6,265 nucleotides of DNA from Candidatus Portnoybacteria bacterium CG02_land_8_20_14_3_00_45_8 (GCA_002780785.1 PEUE01000021.1:1-6265); one strand, 5' to 3'. Counted from the first letter of the stretch, positions 1 through 4,713 are shown. The notes: a model not told the origin generated them from the letters alone. Translations and numbers: made by a program.

Positions 1-794
1 AAATAGAGAACGAACTTAAGCTCAGAAATTATAGTCGCAAGACTATAAAGAGCTACCTGTTTTGTCTGAGGGAATATTTTAAATATATAAAAAATGTTGG
101 GCGCGAGCCGGAAATTGCCAAGATCAAAGAATATCTATTGGAAAAACAAACTCTGGGACAGTCATCGCAAACAATCAATTTGCACCTCCATGCTATCAAG
201 TATTTTTATCTGGAAATTTGTAAAAGCAGCACGAAGATAGACATTAAATTTGCCAAAACTGCCAGTAAGCTGCCTGTCGTGTTGTCTAGGAATGAAATTG
301 AACGGATGATCGATTCAATAAAAAATCCAAAACACAAATTACTAATTTCCCTTTCGTATGGAGCCGGTTTACGTGTGAGCGAGGCTATTAATTTAAAGAT
401 CAAGGATATTGATTTGGGAGAATTGACCATACATATTAAGGGAGCAAAAGGAAACAAAGACAGAATTAGCATACTTTCAGAGAAAATAAGCAACGGGTTA
501 AAAGAATTAATTGCTTTGAGAAACGCCAATGATTATTTGTTTGCAAGTAATCGCGGCGGCAAATTAGATGAGCGTAGCGCTCAGAAAGTTTTTGAGAACG
601 CCTTACGAAATTCAGACATCAAAAAAGACGCTACTTTTCATTCTTTGCGGCATAGTTTCGCAACCCATCTTTTAGAGAATGGCGTGGATGTGAGATATGT
701 GCAGGAAGTATTGGGTCACGCTAATATCCGGACGACGCAACTTTATACTAAGGTGACCAATCCGAGTTTGAAAAACATTAGAAGTCCATTATAG
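1..794 (+). CDS. Tyrosine recombinase / phage-type integrase (XerC/XerD-like), 5' end outside window
   Basis: Site-specific recombinase that cuts and rejoins DNA through a 3'-phosphotyrosine intermediate. The frame is open from the left edge (first full codon at nt 3), giving 263 visible residues; Xer-type proteins usually have about 280-300, so roughly 15-30 residues are missing. The N-terminal SAM-like DNA-binding domain includes NYSRKTIKSYLFCLREYF. Counting from nt 3, the catalytic set is complete: R124 (GAGLRVSEA), K149 (KGAKGNKDR), H213 and R216 (HSLRHSFATH), H239 (LGHANI) and nucleophile Y248 (TTQLYTKV, codon 744-746). The gene ends in two consecutive TAG codons. The next gene starts 5 nt after the first stop, suggesting co-transcription. 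It could be a housekeeping chromosome-dimer resolvase (XerA/XerD type) or belong to an integrated element; no att site is visible. A TTG at 138 is internal because the homologous N-domain lies upstream. Confidence 0.93.
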   Translation, partial: IENELKLRNYSRKTIKSYLFCLREYFKYIKNVGREPEIAKIKEYLLEKQTLGQSSQTINLHLHAIKYFYLEICKSSTKIDIKFAKTASKLPVVLSRNEIERMIDSIKNPKHKLLISLSYGAGLRVSEAINLKIKDIDLGELTIHIKGAKGNKDRISILSEKISNGLKELIALRNANDYLFASNRGGKLDERSAQKVFENALRNSDIKKDATFHSLRHSFATHLLENGVDVRYVQEVLGHANIRTTQLYTKVTNPSLKNIRSPL

Positions 795-799
795 TAGAA

Positions 800-1672
800 A
801 TGTTTCAAAAAATAAAAAATGACTTTGGATGGATTTTATTGGTCGCGTTGGGGGTGGGAGCGGTTTTTATTTGGTCGCAGGTTTTAGCGCAAGAGACCGG
901 CAGCAGCGATAAGATAAGAATAGATTTTTTTGACGTGGGGCAGGGGAGCGCGATTTTTTTGGCGGCGCCCAATGGCAATCAGGTGCTAATTGACGGCGGG
1001 CCGTCGGATGTTGTTTTGGCGAAGCTCGGCCAGGCCTTGCCGTTGACTGATAAAAAAATTGAGCTGGTGATTTTGACGCATCCCGACGCGGACCACTTGA
1101 GCGGTTTAGTTGAGGTTTTGCGCCGTTATGAGGTTGGACAAATTATGGAAACCGGGATTGCGGATAATACCGCTGAATACCAAGCGTGGAACGAGCTGAT
1201 TAAACAGAAAAATATTCCGGTGGTTTTTGCGTCCGCCGGACAGACAATAAAAATGGCCGATAATTTGGCCATTAAAATTTTATATCCTTTGGGAAAAATA
1301 AACGGCCGGGACTTCAGTAAAAATACTAACGCTACTTCTATTGTCGGCAAAATAATTTATGGGGGAAACTCTATTTTATTTACCGGCGACGCGGAGGAGC
1401 AGACCGAACAGCCGTTGCTGATGCTGGGCGCGGATTTGCGGGCCGATATTTTGGCGGTGGGGCACCACGGCAGTAAAAATTCAACAAGCGCGGAGTTTTT
1501 GTCGGCGGTCGCGCCGCAAATTGCCGTTATCCAAGTTGGCGCCAAAAACCGCTATGGTCATCCGGCGAGCGAGACACTGGCAAGATTAAAAAACGTAGCA
1601 AGTATTTTGCGCAATGACCAAGTAGGCGACATTAATTTTCAATGCGATCTTAGGGCCTGTATTCAGAGGTAG
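800..1672 (+). CDS. ComEC/Rec2-type MBL-fold hydrolase with N-terminal membrane anchor
   Basis: A 290-aa protein with one hydrophobic segment (about residues 10-30, signal anchor or signal peptide) followed by a metallo-beta-lactamase fold, so the catalytic domain is probably outside the membrane. It matches the C-terminal nuclease-like domain of the DNA-uptake protein ComEC. The motifs appear in order: FFDVGQGSA (43-51), LIDGG (63-67), metal-binding HPDADH (94-99, an HxDxDH form), FTGDAEE (194-200), VGHHGSKNST (220-229) and RYGHP (251-255). The ComEC channel domain is absent, so this is the stand-alone type. Family members include DNA-processing and other hydrolases, and the substrate cannot be told from sequence. 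The start is the ATG 5 nt after the integrase stop, with no clear Shine-Dalgarno sequence, which is consistent with translational coupling. The C-terminus (LRNDQVGDINF) matches the usual 'R-T-D-Q-x-G' end of ComEC domains. Confidence 0.9.
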   Translation: MFQKIKNDFGWILLVALGVGAVFIWSQVLAQETGSSDKIRIDFFDVGQGSAIFLAAPNGNQVLIDGGPSDVVLAKLGQALPLTDKKIELVILTHPDADHLSGLVEVLRRYEVGQIMETGIADNTAEYQAWNELIKQKNIPVVFASAGQTIKMADNLAIKILYPLGKINGRDFSKNTNATSIVGKIIYGGNSILFTGDAEEQTEQPLLMLGADLRADILAVGHHGSKNSTSAEFLSAVAPQIAVIQVGAKNRYGHPASETLARLKNVASILRNDQVGDINFQCDLRACIQR

Positions 1673-1702
1673 TTGATTTATTTTAATATCATTGCTACAA
1701 TC

Positions 1703-1729
1703 GAAGGGACGACAAGCTTTGCTTATAAT
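1703..1729 (+). repeat. 27-bp dispersed repeat with TATAAT, copy 1
   Basis: This segment matches nt 2921-2947 at 25 of 27 positions. It holds a small AAGC-TTT-GCTT hairpin and ends in TATAAT (1724-1729), a perfect -10 box. No good -35 box lies 16-18 bp upstream. If the box is used, transcription would start near 1736, giving a short leader with a ribosome-binding site for the kinase gene. Its role as a promoter is inferred; it may simply be an intergenic repeat. Confidence 0.5.
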
Positions 1730-1735
1730 GAAAAT

Positions 1736-1757
1736 ATCCCGCCTGGGATTTTATTTT
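1736..1757 (+). terminator. Weak hairpin with T tract, possible terminator of the integrase-MBL operon
   Basis: The stem ATCCC (1736-1740) pairs with GGGAT (1745-1749) around loop GCCT and is followed by TTTATTTT. The stem is only 5 bp, so termination would be weak. It also lies at the expected 5' end of any transcript begun at TATAAT 1724-1729, where it could instead protect that RNA. Confidence 0.35.
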
Positions 1758-1772
1758 AAGGAAAATTATTTT

Positions 1773-2843
1773 ATGAAAAGCTACGAAAAAGATTACCCGT
1801 TGTTTAAGACCAAGGTTGATGGCGTTACTCAAAAGTTTAATTTGTCCGACCCGCAGGAGCGGAAAGAGTATTTTGAACAAAAAGCCGGCCCGGAAATAAA
1901 GAAAATTAAAGAATACTTGAAGGATAAAACTTTTATTGCCTATTTTTTGGGCAAAAAGAATTCTGGTAAGGGCACTTATTCTAAGCTGATGAAAGAAGTT
2001 TTTGGCGAGGAAAAAATCGGCCACGTTTCCATTGGCGATCTGGTGCGTGATGTTCATGCCAGCTTGGAAGACCCGGTCAAGAAGCAGGAATTGATGGTTT
2101 ATTTGCAAAAGAATTATCGCGGCTATATTTCCATCGAAGATGCTATAGACGCGTTGCTCGGTCGCAGCACCAAAACCCTTCTGCCAACCGAATTCATTCT
2201 GGCTTTGGTTAAAATGGAAATTGCTAAGTTGCCCAAAAAAACGCTATTCATTGACGGCTTTCCCAGAGAGCTGGATCAATTTTCTTATTCTTTGTATTTC
2301 CGCGACCTTATCAATTTTCGGGAGGACCCGGATATTTTTGTAGCCATCAGCATTCCCGAATCGGTGATTGATGAGCGGATGAAGTTTCGTGTTATCTGCC
2401 CCAAGTGCCACACGCCGCGCAATCTGAAATTGTTCGCCACCAAGAAGGTCGGTTATGATAAAGAAAAAAAAGAGTTTTATCTGGTTTGTGACGACCCGGC
2501 TTGTGGTGAGTCCCAAATGGTGGTCAAGGAAGGCGATAACTTGGGAATTGAAACTATCAGGGAGCGGCTGGAATTGGATGATAAGCTGATAGAAAAAGCT
2601 TTTTCTTTGCATGGCATACCCAAGATCCTATTGCGAAATTCCGTGCCGATAGACAAGGCCAAAGACAGGGTGGATGATTATGAATTAACGCCGGAATACC
2701 ATTATGAGATGCAGCCGGACGGCTCGGTCAAAACTTTAGAACGGCCCTGGACCATTAAAGATGATGATGGGGTAGAGTCCTATAGTTTATTAGCCGCGCC
2801 AGTTGCCCTGGCCTTAATTAAGCAGTTAGCAGCGATTTTATAA
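1773..2843 (+). CDS. Adenylate-kinase-family nucleoside monophosphate kinase with N- and C-terminal extensions
   Basis: A predicted cytosolic kinase that transfers phosphate between nucleotides (NMP + ATP to NDP + ADP). It has 356 aa, against about 190-220 for adenylate kinase. ATG 1773 is chosen because AAGGA (1758-1762) lies 10 nt upstream; an in-frame TTG at 1692 would precede the putative promoter. Motifs: P-loop GKKNSGKGT (60-68), NMP-site SIGDLVR (86-92), Walker-B-like LFIDGFPRELDQ (158-169), R202 and R206 near the lid, a lid with cysteine pairs CPKC (209-212) and CDDPAC (239-244) likely to bind zinc, and IRERLELDD (262-270). About 50 residues precede the core. The tail after about residue 300 has no adenylate-kinase counterpart and ends in a hydrophobic stretch (about 338-356). 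The extra parts and the unusual P-loop (KKNS in place of the PPGA-type sequence) argue that this is a paralogue rather than the housekeeping adk; the acceptor nucleotide is uncertain. Confidence 0.85.
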   Translation: MKSYEKDYPLFKTKVDGVTQKFNLSDPQERKEYFEQKAGPEIKKIKEYLKDKTFIAYFLGKKNSGKGTYSKLMKEVFGEEKIGHVSIGDLVRDVHASLEDPVKKQELMVYLQKNYRGYISIEDAIDALLGRSTKTLLPTEFILALVKMEIAKLPKKTLFIDGFPRELDQFSYSLYFRDLINFREDPDIFVAISIPESVIDERMKFRVICPKCHTPRNLKLFATKKVGYDKEKKEFYLVCDDPACGESQMVVKEGDNLGIETIRERLELDDKLIEKAFSLHGIPKILLRNSVPIDKAKDRVDDYELTPEYHYEMQPDGSVKTLERPWTIKDDDGVESYSLLAAPVALALIKQLAAIL

Positions 2844-2857
2844 TTGGCAGTGAGGGA

Positions 2858-2881
2858 GGAAAGAAAATTTATTTTCTTTCC
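2858..2881 (+). terminator. Perfect 10-bp A/T-rich hairpin just after the kinase gene
   Basis: GGAAAGAAAA (2858-2867) pairs perfectly with TTTTCTTTCC (2872-2881) around loop TTTA, 14 nt after the kinase stop. The 3' arm is U-rich but no T tract follows, so it is a plausible but non-canonical terminator or 3'-end-stabilising hairpin. Confidence 0.45.
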
Positions 2882-2892
2882 GAACGAACGAA
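2881..2892 (+). repeat. Tetranucleotide microrepeat (CGAA)x3
   Basis: Three tandem CGAA units directly follow the hairpin. They could vary in number by slippage, but three units are too few to draw conclusions. Confidence 0.6.
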
Positions 2893-2900
2893 CCAATTTT

Positions 2901-2947
2901 CACCCTGCGGGTGATCTCCCGAAGGGATGACAAGCTTCGCTTATAAT
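2901..2947 (+). repeat. Run of three mini-hairpins ending in the second copy of the 27-bp TATAAT repeat
   Basis: Three short hairpins follow one another: CACCC-TGC-GGGTG (2901-2913), TCCC-GAA-GGGA (2917-2927) and AAGC-TTC-GCTT (2932-2942). The last 27 bp (2921-2947) repeat nt 1703-1729 with two differences, both of them pyrimidine transitions, and end in TATAAT (2942-2947). As a promoter it would start transcription near 2954, inside the following small ORF. This suggests an intergenic repeat family rather than a dedicated promoter, or a start at ATG 2962. Confidence 0.55.
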
Positions 2948-2949
2948 TT

Positions 2950-3093
2950 ATGTCAGAGCCCATGCCCTTTGGGGGTCAAGACCACAAGTGGTTTTCCGTG
3001 CTGATTTTTATCGGCCTGCCCTTTGTGATTTTCTACCGGATTATCAAAAAGGACTTGCCGTCGCTCAAAGAAATCAATTCGCGGATTTTTTAG
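2950..3093 (+). CDS. Small single-pass membrane ORF, 47 aa
   Basis: The ATG-to-TAG frame encodes 47 residues: a polar start (MSEPMPFGGQDHK), one strongly hydrophobic segment at about 14-32 (WFSVLIFIGLPFVIFYRII) and a charged tail (KKDLPSLKEINSRIF). This reads like a real small membrane protein, since random frames seldom give such a clean layout. The tail after the membrane segment faintly resembles the 'DLPsPeeL..R' stretch that follows the anchor in class A penicillin-binding proteins. It could therefore be the leftover N-terminus of a lost transglycosylase; this is only a resemblance. No Shine-Dalgarno sequence is seen, and ATG 2962 is an alternative start. It lies on the same strand as the kinase gene, 106 nt after it. 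Confidence 0.5.
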   Translation: MSEPMPFGGQDHKWFSVLIFIGLPFVIFYRIIKKDLPSLKEINSRIF

Positions 3094-3124
3094 GAAACCC
3101 TTGGCGGTCAAAGCGCTCCCAGCG

Positions 3125-3152
3125 TTGACACTCGTTTTATTTGAGTTATACT
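3125..3152 (+). promoter_or_regulatory. Strong sigma-70-type promoter (TTGACA - 16 bp - TATACT)
   Basis: A perfect -35 box (3125-3130) and a 5/6 -10 box (3147-3152) are separated by 16 bp, with a predicted start near 3157-3160. A broken dyad, GTCAA + CGCT (3107-3117) against AGCG + TTGAC (3121-3129), overlaps the -35 box and could be an operator. The promoter faces the leader ORF, the attenuator-like region and the 59-aa gene. Confidence 0.7.
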
Positions 3153-3156
3153 GAAG

Positions 3157-3243
3157 ATGCTCATGAAAGCGACTGATTCCAATTTAAAAATAAAGTTTGG
3201 CCAAAATAGTTTTTGGTTTGGCTTTTATTTTTTTACTGACTAA
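3157..3243 (+). CDS. Possible aromatic-rich leader peptide, 28 codons
   Basis: The short frame begins at ATG 3157 (or ATG 3163) right at the predicted transcription start, so it would be leaderless. Of its last 15 codons, 8 encode aromatic residues (six Phe, one Trp, one Tyr; SFWFGFYFFTD at the end). Its TAA stop (3241-3243) lies inside the first hairpin of the attenuator-like region. This layout resembles pheL/trpL-type leader peptides. The main alternative is that the Phe codons are a by-product of the T-rich tract of a terminator in the same place (3200-3234). The absence of a Shine-Dalgarno sequence lowers confidence. Confidence 0.35.
   Translation: MLMKATDSNLKIKFGQNSFWFGFYFFTD
3200..3234 (+). 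terminator. Terminator-like hairpin with long T tract
   Basis: GCCAAA (3200-3205) pairs with TTTGGC (3217-3222), followed by TTTTATTTTTTT. The A-rich stretch at 3186-3194 can pair with part of the T tract and extend the stem. From the promoter at 3125 this would give a transcript of about 75 nt. It overlaps the possible leader ORF, whose translation would disrupt it. Confidence 0.45.
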
Positions 3244-3312
3244 GGGAGTTCAGTCCGCCGGCATTTAATTTAGGAATTGATAGTTGACTGGCCTCCCGAG
3301 GCCAGTTTTTTT
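3235..3312 (+). promoter_or_regulatory. Attenuator-like region: anti-antiterminator, antiterminator and intrinsic terminator
   Basis: Three mutually exclusive pairings are visible. Hairpin 1: ACTGA (3235-3239) with TCAGT (3250-3254), extended by C3240-G3248 and T3241-A3247. Antiterminator: GGGAGTTCAGT (3244-3254) with ACTGGCCTCCC (3287-3297), 11 positions with one mismatch and one G-U pair. Terminator: ACTGGCCT (3287-3294) with AGGCCAGT (3299-3306), loop CCCG, followed by seven T. The terminator alone is convincing; regulation by switching is inferred from the overlaps. Confidence 0.6.
3287..3312 (+). terminator. Intrinsic terminator in the leader of the 59-aa gene
   Basis: A perfect 8-bp G/C-rich stem with a four-base loop (CCCG) is followed by seven T (3306-3312), a textbook rho-independent terminator. 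It lies 33 nt before the start codon of the downstream ORF, on the same strand. This is the position expected of an attenuator rather than of a gene end, since no sizeable gene ends just upstream. Confidence 0.85.
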
Positions 3313-3344
3313 GTTCTTTAAAATTTTGAGAGGAGGTGAAAGAG

Positions 3345-3524
3345 ATGGGAGGTCAAAAAAAGGGAGGATACGATGAATATAATGATCTGCAACTGATGGC
3401 GATTATTATTGGCTGCAAAGAAGGCGGGAACAACGAGCTTTTAGAAAGGGCTCAAAAAGCCCTATCCTTGAAAGCAGACAATGAGCAGATTGTCATTCAG
3501 GGCGATACTGGTCAGACCGACTAG
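3345..3524 (+). CDS. Small soluble protein of unknown function, 59 aa
   Basis: ATG 3345 follows a perfect AGGAGGTGA Shine-Dalgarno (3331-3339), with 8 nt between AGGAGG and ATG; this is the best ribosome-binding site in the window. A GTG at 3336 overlaps that site and is rejected as start. The protein has a Gly/Lys-rich start (MGGQKKGGYDEYND), a likely helix (about 12-20, LQLMAIIIG), a second helix (about 26-38, NELLERAQKAL) and a polar acidic tail (IVIQGDTGQTD). It has no membrane segment, a single Cys, and no Phe or Trp. I do not recognise a family. It ends 38 nt before a strong terminator and has a leader of about 186 nt with attenuator-like folding, so it appears to be an independently controlled one-gene transcript. 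Confidence 0.7.
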   Translation: MGGQKKGGYDEYNDLQLMAIIIGCKEGGNNELLERAQKALSLKADNEQIVIQGDTGQTD

Positions 3525-3562
3525 AACCGGACTAATTATAATTTATTCAGTAATCCTCACTA

Positions 3563-3599
3563 AAAATCCCCACTTTATTGGTGGGGATTTTAATTTTTT
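3563..3599. terminator. Bidirectional intrinsic terminator between the 59-aa gene and tRNA-Pro
   Basis: An 11-bp perfect stem, AAAATCCCCAC (3563-3573) with GTGGGGATTTT (3581-3591), has a 7-nt loop. On the plus strand it is followed by AA and six T (3594-3599). On the minus strand the T-rich arm runs on into one further T, giving TTTTT. It can stop transcription of the plus-strand small gene and of the minus-strand tRNA, which converge here. Confidence 0.85.
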
Positions 3600-3601
3600 A
3601 G

Positions 3602-3672
3602 TCGGGCCAGGGGGAATTGAACCCCCGCTACACCCACCCCAAGGGTGCGGACTACCGTTATCCCATGGCCCG
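3602..3672 (-). tRNA. tRNA-Pro (anticodon GGG)
   Basis: The minus strand folds as a complete 71-nt cloverleaf: acceptor CGGGCCA/TGGCCCG (7 bp, with the C1-G72 pair typical of bacterial tRNA-Pro), D stem GGAT/GTCC with a G-G in the loop, anticodon stem CACCC/GGGTG with loop TTGGGGT (anticodon GGG at 3638-3640, reading CCC and CCU), a four-base variable region TAGC, T arm GGGGG-TTCAATT-CCCCC, and discriminator A at 3602. CCA is not encoded, so it must be added by the nucleotidyltransferase. It lies downstream of rpmB on the same strand and ends just before a strong terminator. No separate promoter is obvious. Confidence 0.96.
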
Positions 3673-3703
3673 TTAGGAAATTTTGATTAGCTTTAGTTAA
3701 ACT

Positions 3704-3729
3704 AAAAAGTCCGTCGCTGGGCAACGGAC
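3704..3729 (-). terminator. Intrinsic terminator after rpmB, with an alternative upstream pairing
   Basis: On the minus strand GTCCGTTGC (3729-3721) pairs with GCGACGGAC (3717-3709): 9 bp including one G-U, loop CCA, followed by TTTTT (3708-3704). A competing long-range pairing exists: GTCGC with GCGAC (3751-3755 with 3713-3717) and CAACGG with CCGTTG (3742-3747 with 3722-3727). It would break this terminator and could allow read-through into tRNA-Pro. Confidence 0.7.
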
Positions 3730-3776
3730 AAAATTTGTCGGCCGTTGGGAGCGACCTGGCAAAATTTAAAACTCGC

Positions 3777-3998
3777 TTATTTCTTATGAAGTGTTTTGAT
3801 GCATTGGGTGCAGGCCTTAACTCGTCGGCCCCGTAAAGGGGCGTGGCCCCCACGTGGCTTTACGCCCGAGGGCAAGCGCACCCATTGCAAATTAGGGTGT
3901 TTTCTAACTTTGGCAGTGGGATTATATTTGCCGCGAAGCTTAACTAGTGTCACCGCCATAACGGAGCCCTTGCCGCAGATAGCACATTGTTTTGGCAT
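3777..3998 (-). CDS. rpmB: 50S ribosomal protein bL28
   Basis: A 73-aa protein of the large ribosomal subunit. The bL28 pattern is clear: CAICGKGSVMAV at the N-terminus, the GKYNPTAKVRKHPNLQWVRL core (RFNPNLQKVRV-like in other bacteria), and RVKACTQCIKTL near the C-terminus. Cysteine pairs C5/C8 and C63/C66 form the zinc-ribbon-like 'C+' version of this protein, unlike the cysteine-free E. coli form. ATG at 3998 is the start; no clear Shine-Dalgarno lies before it. A promoter sits about 36-64 nt upstream and a terminator about 50 nt downstream. The gene stands apart from the str cluster and shares its strand with tRNA-Pro. Confidence 0.95.
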   Translation of the reverse strand: MPKQCAICGKGSVMAVTLVKLRGKYNPTAKVRKHPNLQWVRLPSGVKPRGGHAPLRGRRVKACTQCIKTLHKK

Positions 3999-4033
3999 AG
4001 ATTTTTCTGAGCACTTTTTATTTTGTCTTTGGC

Positions 4034-4062
4034 ATGATACACTAAAATAGTTAATCTGGCAA
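4034..4062 (-). promoter_or_regulatory. rpmB promoter (TTGCCA - 17 bp - TATCAT, minus strand)
   Basis: On the minus strand TTGCCA (4062-4057) and TATCAT (4039-4034) are separated by exactly 17 bp, each matching the sigma-70 consensus at 5 of 6 (-10) and 4 of 6 (-35) positions. The predicted start near 4027 leaves a leader of about 28 nt. It ends 5 nt from the M50 start codon, so the two divergent genes share this short control region. On the plus strand TGATACACT (4035-4043) could serve as an extended -10 box for the M50 gene. Confidence 0.6.
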
Positions 4063-4066
4063 ATTT

Positions 4067-4666
4067 ATGGATTTACGAAACGCGCTATTCCTCTATATCA
4101 TAATAATCTTTTCGGCCATTGTGCACGAGTACGCCCACGCCTGGGCTGCTTGGCGGCAGGGGGATTTAACGGCTAAATACGCCGGCCGGCTAACTCTCAA
4201 TCCCATGGCCCACATTGATTGGTGGGGCACGGTGCTAATGCCGCTAATGCTGCTTTATTTTTTTGGTGCGTTTTTTGGCTACGCCAAACCCGTGCCGATC
4301 AATCCTTATAATTTCAAAGACCAGCGCCGAGGCATTATTTGGGTGAGCGCGGCGGGTGTGGGCGCTAATTTTGCTATTGCTGTTTTACTGGGCCTGGTTA
4401 TTCGTTTCCTGCCCAATTTTTTCTTAAACCCGTTTTTGTCGCTGATTGTTATGATTAATATTTGGCTCGGACTTTTCAATCTTCTGCCTTTCCCGCCGCT
4501 GGATGGTTCAAAACTCCTAATGGCTTTAGCTAATGTTAAAGAGAGCCGCTACGCCCGGGTGATTGAAGTTTTAAGCTCGCCGGTGGGAATTCTGGTGGCG
4601 ATTTTTGTGGCGATGACCTTTTTGCCTTATGTGAGTAATTTTATCTTCCGGCTGATTGTGGGGTGA
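4067..4666 (+). CDS. Site-2 protease family (M50) membrane metallopeptidase
   Basis: A 199-aa intramembrane zinc protease, a family that cuts membrane-embedded substrates such as anti-sigma factors or signal peptides. The zinc motif HEYAH (HExxH, 20-24) lies in the first membrane segment (about 7-28), followed by the conserved GRLTLNPMAHID stretch (40-51). Next come a hydrophobic segment (about 54-72), GYAKPVPINP (71-80), the AAGVGANF motif (95-102) and the third zinc-ligand region FNLLPFPPLDGSK with D146. A final membrane segment spans about 172-196. No PDZ or CBS domain is present, so it is the minimal form common in small genomes. The substrate is unknown. ATG 4067 has no Shine-Dalgarno, and the gene diverges from rpmB. 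A perfect palindrome begins 10 nt after its stop. Confidence 0.93.
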   Translation: MDLRNALFLYIIIIFSAIVHEYAHAWAAWRQGDLTAKYAGRLTLNPMAHIDWWGTVLMPLMLLYFFGAFFGYAKPVPINPYNFKDQRRGIIWVSAAGVGANFAIAVLLGLVIRFLPNFFLNPFLSLIVMINIWLGLFNLLPFPPLDGSKLLMALANVKESRYARVIEVLSSPVGILVAIFVAMTFLPYVSNFIFRLIVG

Positions 4667-4675
4667 GAAGTATTG

Positions 4676-4709
4676 TAAACACTTTTAAGCTATAGCTTAA
4701 AAGTGTTTA
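4676..4709. repeat. 34-bp perfect palindrome after the M50 gene
   Basis: AAACACTTTTAAGC (4677-4690) and GCTTAAAAGTGTTT (4695-4708) flank a TATA centre. With T4676 and A4709 the dyad is exact over 34 bp. As RNA it gives a 15-bp hairpin that may end or protect the M50 transcript, but no T tract follows. As DNA it could bind a dimeric regulator upstream of the str promoter, whose -35 box is 43 bp away. Confidence 0.75.
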
Positions 4710-4713
4710 AGGC

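Noticed and set aside
138..140. TTG 138 as the start of the recombinase
   Set aside because: The frame stays open to nt 3 and encodes the conserved N-terminal DNA-binding domain, so the gene starts outside the window.
1692..1772. Upstream TTG start for the kinase-like gene
   Set aside because: It would translate through the TATAAT repeat and a hairpin; ATG 1773 has AAGGA at a suitable distance.
3336..3344. GTG 3336 as start of the 59-aa gene
   Set aside because: This GTG overlaps the perfect AGGAGGTGA site, which instead places the start at ATG 3345.
3602..3672. tRNA-Pro as an attachment site for the recombinase
   Set aside because: No second copy of the tRNA 3' end is present in the window and the recombinase is about 2.8 kb away with ordinary genes between.
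3796..4050. 84-codon plus-strand frame over rpmB, and similar long antisense frames over the MBL, kinase and rpsL genes
   Set aside because: They are mirror frames of well-supported genes, with no family motifs of their own.
4664..4666. Reassigned UGA codon (Gracilibacteria/SR1 code)
   Set aside because: The M50 gene ends naturally at TGA after the expected final membrane segment, and no gene here needs read-through.
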